From: Zantedeschia hybrid cultivar
Lineage: Eukaryota > Streptophyta > Magnoliopsida > Alismatales > Araceae
Reading direction: 5' to 3'
Assembly: GCA_030544215.1 (NCBI GenBank)
Contig: JARZZO010000014.1
Span: 21,769,734-21,833,733 of the forward strand
DNA length: 64,000 nt
Positions 58,485 to 64,000 of the stretch are shown in pieces. The translations under genes and the position numbers were made by a program. A model generated the notes under the pieces. It made no database searches, was not told the origin of the DNA, and worked only from the letters and a program-made list of their open reading frames with translations. Each line of letters opens with the position of its first letter. Positions within the stretch are counted from its first letter, which is position 1.

Positions 58485-59110
58485 TTACATGTGACCGATA
58501 ATTGACTATGTATTACTGGTAACATTAATCCGGTCTTCGACCTTAGTGGGGTTGAGCCAGATTTTTCTTTTTCTAATTTTATTTTTTAATGTCTAATAAA
58601 AAATTGGATGACATGAAAAACAAGTTTTAGTTGCCATGAGCTTGTTGTATATTTATTTTTCGAAAAAAACTTTTTGTGCATACCTCAATTTGCGTATGAA
58701 AAAAAAATCTTAAAAAAAAGATCCTGCGAAGTTAGGGCCAATTCTAGTTTATTGAATGTACTGTTCGATTTTTGATCGAATGCTCAAAAAAAATTTAAAA
58801 AAGTCTAATAAAAAAATAAAAATGAAAAATTGAATGGGTCAAGCATCATATGGCTGGGCCGATTTTCTTTTTTATTTTTTATACAAAAATTAATTTTTTC
58901 AAAACAGACGATCGAAAATTAGATGATATTGCCAGCAAGCTCGAGTTGGTCCTAAACTCGCTATATATTTGCTTTTTGAAAAAAAAAAATTGTGTATGCC
59001 TTGATTTTCATGTGGAAAAAAAGATATTTTTTTTCAAAAAGAAACAAGCTCGGGGCCAACTTGCATTATACCATACGATTTTGATCGAATGCTCTAAAAA
59101 AGTTTGAAAA
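58485..59110. repeat. AT-rich foldback elements, two adjacent copies (family copy 5)
   Basis: Two units, about 58540-58850 and 58855-59110, each have TAATAAAAAATTGGATGACA- or ATCGAAAATTAGATGATATT-type left arms, a spacer with GTGCATACCTCAATTTGCG or GTGTATGCCTTGATTTTCA, and right arms ending in TTTTGATCGAATGCTC. The outer left end TACATGTGACCGATAATTGA, then ATGTATTACTGGTAAC, matches ends near 55730 and 56085. Confidence 0.65.
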
Positions 59111-59869
59111 TTAAAAAAAAAACTACGTACACCTCACCTATATGCACATGACACTGTACCTTATTATTCTCATAGAAAAATGCAAAAGAGAGGGCAAAAT
59201 GGAGTTTTATAAGTGAGGAGATAATAGAAGTCAAAGGAGGGCAAAATAGAGTTTTTTGCATGAGGAGATAGAGGAGGCCAAGTTCAAAGACTGAAATATG
59301 AGTTAGATAAAAAATTAGGAAACTACCGCGATGCAATTTGTTGCCGAGGATTTAAAAATAAGTCAACCGGTCGAATAGGGACCCCAAGTTAATTTATCTT
59401 ATTTTCAAATATATAATATTTACAAGAATATAGAAGTTTGACATAACCTGTGTCCACTTATTTACATTAATCGTATTTTTTATTTGCCTTACATTAATCC
59501 CACCAACACCCCCCCCCCCAAAAAAAAAACAGCTATGCTGACCCTATAAAGTGGACCGAAACAAGGATTCTTTTCACGGGTCAGTCGGCTGAATAGGGCC
59601 GCCGAGAACATCTACCTCGTTCAACCACCGCCTTGTGGGATCGCTAGCAACACCAATGTAACCAGCAGGCTGCCTATGACCTTTATCTCATGCAGAATCA
59701 TATTGTTTCCTTATAAAGTAACACTTGCTGTACTGATAATTAGTGTAATAAGTTGAGTCATTTTATAATATAAGATATTAATAATTCACTTAAGTAGTAA
59801 TTAGATAGACTAAGCAACTTTTTCCACGAGTAACCTTACCAGTATTAATTGCGGGTGCGAAATTCTAAA
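59111..59869. other. Intergenic DNA
   Basis: No gene. Contains a C9 run followed by an A run (59511-59529). Confidence 0.4.
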
Positions 59870-60180
59870 GAAAACAAATGTTATGCACGACAAATGTTTC
59901 GTAAACATGACAAATAATATTTATCATGTCTATTGAATATTTATCATATTTGCAAAATATTTGTCACGCCTATAAATCTATATACAAATACGTAAAGATG
60001 ACAAATATTTTTAGATGTGATAAATAAATCGTAGACATGACAAATACTATTTATCATGCCTACAAAATATTTGTCATGTAAAAAAATACGTACAAAGATA
60101 CGTAAAGATGACAAATCTTTTTAAATGTGACATACTTTGTGAGTGTGACAAATTGACGAAACAATTGTCACACATAAAAC
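59870..60180. repeat. TGACAAAT-rich palindromic repeat, copy 2
   Basis: ACATGACAAATAATATTTAT, TTGTCACGCC, AAATATTTGTCATG and related blocks alternate in both orientations. An internal unit with ACGTAAAGATGACAAATMTT is present twice (near 59990 and 60095). It is related to 6050-6370. Confidence 0.55.
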
Positions 60181-60827
60181 TCTCCACTCGCATTTAACAT
60201 TTATCTATAGATAAAATTATCCCATCCATGTAGGGACCTGGACCCATCTTGCATTACTAGATTAGGGACCTCGACCCATCTTGCATTACTAGATGATTAG
60301 CTAGCTGCAGATCAGTACAACAAGCATTACTCTTGTGATCGTGATAGCTTAAGCTGCTTTCTTGTACTAGACTCGTAAATCCAATCGCTCAGTTATATTT
60401 TGGAAGGCACAGTATCAAGATCGCCTTTTTTAATGAATCATCTGCTGGTCAGTTCTCAGATTGTCCATTAGTCTTCTTTCCGAGAGTCCGACAACTAATA
60501 TAACGTGACTTTATTTTCAGCTCTATATATATATAGAGAGAGAGAGGGACACTTTTTTTTGGCCACTCTTACCTGAATCTACTAACGTGGTAACCTTACC
60601 CGTTCATTACCTTTGTTAGAATTTGTCTCTTCCATCTGCACTTCTTCCTAAGTTTCTGGGTAAATAAAGTATCAGAATAGTGGGGGTTCTTTGAAATGGC
60701 AGTCGGTCTTTATCCCATTACACAAAACCTATCTATTCCTGTTTGTCCCTATCAGACAAGATGGTAAATAACGTATGCGAAATGAGAGAGGCTGCCTTCT
60801 TGTGAACGTACCACAAAACATTCCTCT
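60181..60827. other. Intergenic DNA
   Basis: A short direct repeat, TAGGGACCT followed by GACCCATCTTGCATTACTAG, occurs twice at 60232-60292. A TA/GA microsatellite lies at 60523-60547. No gene. Confidence 0.5.
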
Positions 60828-61178
60828 TTAGGCCCTTCCACTAATGAAGATTGTCCTAGGGGATGCTGCATCCGGGTTGCAAACTCCAGCTTTACAAAAA
60901 GCATTTATCCTCTTAGAAGACATTTTTCCACCCGATACAATATTTTTACATTGATAGTTATTCACAACCCAAAATGTTCTTGTAACCAGGAAGCAATAAA
61001 TTGCATATCCGCCACCAAAGAGGCAGGAAAAGAATAGTGAACGCCAAATGAAGTTTTGTGATCCTGCAAATTGGTTATCAACACCAATCGTTGTAAGCTT
61101 CATAAACCGAGGATATCGCTCATCGTCGAGTCTCCGAAGATTTGACAATTTTTTATCCAGCAGATTACTGGACCTCAT
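60828..61178 (-). other. Small open frame or 3' UTR of the upstream gene
   Basis: An open frame of 116 codons starts 181 bp beyond the stop codon of the kinase-fold gene on the same strand. It contains one hydrophobic stretch (SLFFSCLFGGGYAIYCFLV) that could span a membrane. I recognise no family. It may be part of the 3' UTR of the preceding gene, or a separate small gene; an AG acceptor-like TTTGCAG occurs inside it. Confidence 0.2.
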
Positions 61179-61358
61179 CCTTCTACGAAGTGTTTAGAGT
61201 ATGAGGTAAAGGTATCCTTCGACAGGAGATGCTATCAAACGCCCATGAAGCTAAATCAAGCAATCTAGAGCAACCCTCAAAAGTTTTCCTTGACCCTAGA
61301 GTCTAGATGGAGAGGGAAGAATAAATTTCATATCCACAAACGCAAAAATTCTTTAACC

Positions 61359-63487
61359 TCATGAGGATGAAAAAGCATCGCCTCCTGAAGTACATGAAAA
61401 CTCAGCAACATCCTCCAATTTGAGACTAATTTCCACTCTGTCAATTGCCTTACCCTTGTCCAGGCCAGTCACTGCTTGGTTCAATCTGTTCAACCAGAAA
61501 TCATACTCAACGGGATAAGGAGTCCCACAAAGACTATCCACATAATCAGCAAATGCCTTCAGAAGTGCAGAAACCTCACCCAACTGCTGCTGAAAGATAC
61601 GCCTGGACCAGCAAACCTCCCTCCACTGTAATGCTGACTCAATTGAGTCCTGTTGTTGCATTGTGCCCCCACATACAAAATACAGAAGGTAAACCAAGCT
61701 CTCTACATCTGATGATGGACACAACTTCCTATGCTGAAGTGCATGCATTGAAGAGAACTGCAAATTCATTGTTGGACTGTCTCTATCCTCCAATATTGCA
61801 TGTCCCCAAGACACAAGCACATAAAATGACCCAGACCCAGACATGGAGTTTTCAACCTGTAGAATATTTTCTGGGCATATATCACCATGCTGTATGTTTG
61901 CCAAAGCCACAATTCCGAGGGCCATCAAACTATCCCTGCACAATCTTAAAGCTCCATTAGGTGAAAAAGAACCATATTGGGCGATGACAGATGAAATTGC
62001 TTCACCGACTGGAGATGTTACAAGGACTGGGGTACCACACAGTGGGTGGTCGCAACGGTCACTAGGATTCTGTTTCCTACATGACCCAGAATGCAAAATA
62101 CGGCCAGATGCAACTATTTCTGGCAAGTATTTGCTGGAGATTCCGCGCTGCTTCATGATGTTTAATACTTTGCTCTGCCTTTGTACCTGATACCAAAGGC
62201 TCATTGCCTCCCAAGATGGCTCAAGCTTTGATGGATGTTCACCAACATACACAGTCAAAAGCTTGCCAGGATGATCAACAGAAATGGCACTGTAGGACAA
62301 GTAAGCCCCGGTGGGAAGAATTTCCTGTATGTGAAACCCCTTCTGCCACTTTGGATCCTCTAGTGCCACCACTGAACCTGGCTTGAGTTTTAAACATGAT
62401 GTTTGCTCTTTGAAGGAACAGTCAGTCTCAGATTCAAGTTCTTCTCTATCATCATAAAACGTCTTTCTTGTTGGCACCAATCCACTGCACTCTATTCTAC
62501 GTTTGTGGAGGCGTAGACTGTGATCTGCAGCTAATGAGGAAATGGACCTTCTGGGTGGACCCTTCCGTTGGACAATAGAATTAAATGTTGCCAAAAGAAG
62601 ATGTAATGTCCCCATATCTCCCCAATTTGCATTTCCTAGCTTGTTCCAGATCCGGTCAATGGGTGAAATGCAGACTTCAGCATGGACCCTTATCCACTTT
62701 GCAACAGATTTGTATGGGTTGCTTGAATTTGTTTCAAGTTTGCTCAGATCACCCCCAAAACTGACCACGCCCCCATATTTTGAGTCCAGAACAAGAAGAT
62801 AGATAGGATCACTGCTTAATATGGTGAGCCTGCTCAAACTCTTAGATAGAAGAATATGAAAGCCATAGAATAGAGCTTCGCAGATAGTCGATGCTGACAG
62901 AGAGATATCATTTCCACATGCAATGTTTGCTTTGAGTAATGCAAATTCTACCACATGACCCCACTGAACTTCTTGTTCATCTTCATTTTTTGCTATGAGA
63001 GCTGCTCCACATAGCTGACTAAGTCTTCCCATTGATACTGCTTTCTCAACATTATAAAACTTAAATCCAGGACGGCGAGGACAAGACAAAGAGAATGGAA
63101 GCGGACCACTTTTATGCCAGAAGGTGCGCCAAAGGCCATTAACAATAGTGTAAAGGAAGTCTTCCAGGGCAAGAAATTGGCATTGTTTGACATCATCAGA
63201 AGCATTAGGTGAATATGGCATCCTGAAAAGCTGCTGGAATACGACACCCTCCAATGCATAATCAAGCTTGCACAGTTCATCAAGCAGAAAAGGGGATCTA
63301 AACAACAGTTTCCTATCAGGAGGATGTGCAGGTTTCCTCTCTAAGACCCAATCTTTGATATTATTTGAAAATACCTCACCATCAATAAGTGTCTTCACAT
63401 AATATTTTAGGCTTTTGTATACTCTTCTTGATAATTGAAGAGACCTACTGGCAGCCGATACACAGGATCTTTTGTCAGGGGATGTGC
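61359..63487 (-). CDS. Kinase-fold protein with eroded DFG motif, last exon (partial)
   Basis: One long exon reads from an AG acceptor (GATGCAG, ending at 63488) to the TGA at 61361-61359. It encodes 708 complete codons after two bases of a split codon; the start lies upstream, probably beyond the window. The N-terminal half (SPDKRSCVSAASRSLQLSRR, then VYKSLKYYVKTLIDGE) has no domain I recognise. The C-terminal part resembles a protein kinase C-lobe: HGDICPENIL matches the HxDxxxxN catalytic loop, and PSSDVESLVYLLYFVCGG matches the helix-F region of CK1-like or FunK1-like kinases. Where DFG should be, VLVSWGHA stands (Asp replaced by Ser), and no clear VAIK lysine is seen, so catalysis is doubtful. 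Homologous plant proteins are annotated vaguely as kinase superfamily members, as I recall. Its role is unknown. Confidence 0.75.
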
Positions 63488-64000
63488 CTGCATCACATGG
63501 CTTGCATTGTTATTAGTGATGATACATTGAGGACAATAATGTGCATATCAATGGTTTTGATGTAAGACAGCCAAGTTCCAACTTCCAAATGAACAGCAGC
63601 ATTCTTACACTACTTATCACATACATGTGTTTTTAATTTGATGAGCATAGCACCTGGGAATAAAGATGGGTGGTGAAATGCCTTAAATTTATGGCCTCTA
63701 AGTTCCCTGCTCAACGAGTTTGGTTAAATCTCACAAAGACAGCCTTGTTTTATCTTCCTAGTTTTGTTTATGTACTCTACAAAAGTTTCCTGCTCAGTAA
63801 GTTTGGTTAGATCTTGTAAAGACAGCCTCATTTTATATTGCTAGAGATGATTTTCAAAAACATATCTCAGTATCAGGGACTCAACAACCAGAAAAAATAA
63901 TGAAAATAGCTTCTATGATGCCAAAATCTATCCAAAATTTGAATCATATCTGTAACCTAGCCTAATTTGCTTACTAGTCATGTTGCAGTTTCATGTAACC
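63488..64000 (-). other. Intron of the kinase-fold gene
   Basis: Upstream of the last exon on the minus strand; no further exon could be recognised. A short direct duplication is present: CTCAACGAGTTTGGTTAAAT and CTCAGTAAGTTTGGTTAGAT, about 80 bp apart near 63711 and 63793. Confidence 0.5.

Overview
This is plant nuclear DNA, most likely from a monocot. The evidence is split genes with GT-AG introns and GC-rich first exons in AT-rich non-coding sequence, plant-specific gene families (a pectinesterase with an inhibitor-like prodomain, a GH100 neutral invertase), and a dense load of plant transposons: Ty1-copia, a Cassandra TRIM, hAT- and Mutator-type MITEs, and LINE and SINE relics. Protein resemblance recalled from memory favours a non-grass monocot such as a palm, but the sequence does not settle this.

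Five host genes can be supported. (1) 3644-4642 (-): the first three coding exons of a DExH7/DHX29-like RNA helicase, with a good TATA box; the rest lies off the left edge beyond a repeat-filled intron. (2) 23400-25519 (+): a complete two-exon pectin methylesterase, 513 aa, with all expected active-site residues. (3) 27709-27999 (-): a 96-aa plant-specific protein of unknown function, whose 5' UTR exon probably lies about 3.3 kb upstream. (4) 36667-43308 (-): a complete four-exon cytosolic alkaline/neutral invertase, 563 aa, plus a 5' UTR intron and TATA box. (5) 61359-63487 (-): the large last exon of a kinase-fold protein with an eroded DFG motif, probably a pseudokinase; it starts off the right edge. 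The genes look unrelated in function, as is usual in a plant genome. Pectinesterase and invertase both act on plant carbohydrate but in different compartments.

Mobile DNA makes up most of the rest. 10027-18.9 kb holds a decayed Ty1-copia element on the minus strand (3' LTR, broken gag-pol) next to a related LTR in the opposite orientation that carries its own primer-binding site. 20.6-22.1 kb holds a foldback element and two MITEs with visible target-site duplications. Intron 2 of the invertase gene contains a 657-bp Mutator-type MITE with a perfect 9-bp target duplication. 44992-45719 is a hAT-type MITE with an 8-bp duplication. 53.3-59.1 kb is a nested zone: a probable solo LTR, several copies of an AT-rich foldback family, a complete Cassandra element (5S-rRNA-like sequence in each LTR, TAAAT duplications) inserted in the loop of one foldback copy, and a MITE split by about 0.9 kb of foreign-looking DNA that may be of organellar origin.

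No wholly new biological system is evident. The most unusual items are the foldback family and its nesting with Cassandra, the array of a 17-23 nt motif near the 5' end of the copia element, the inverted LTR arrangement, and the split MITE. All coordinates, splice sites and repeat alignments were read by eye.
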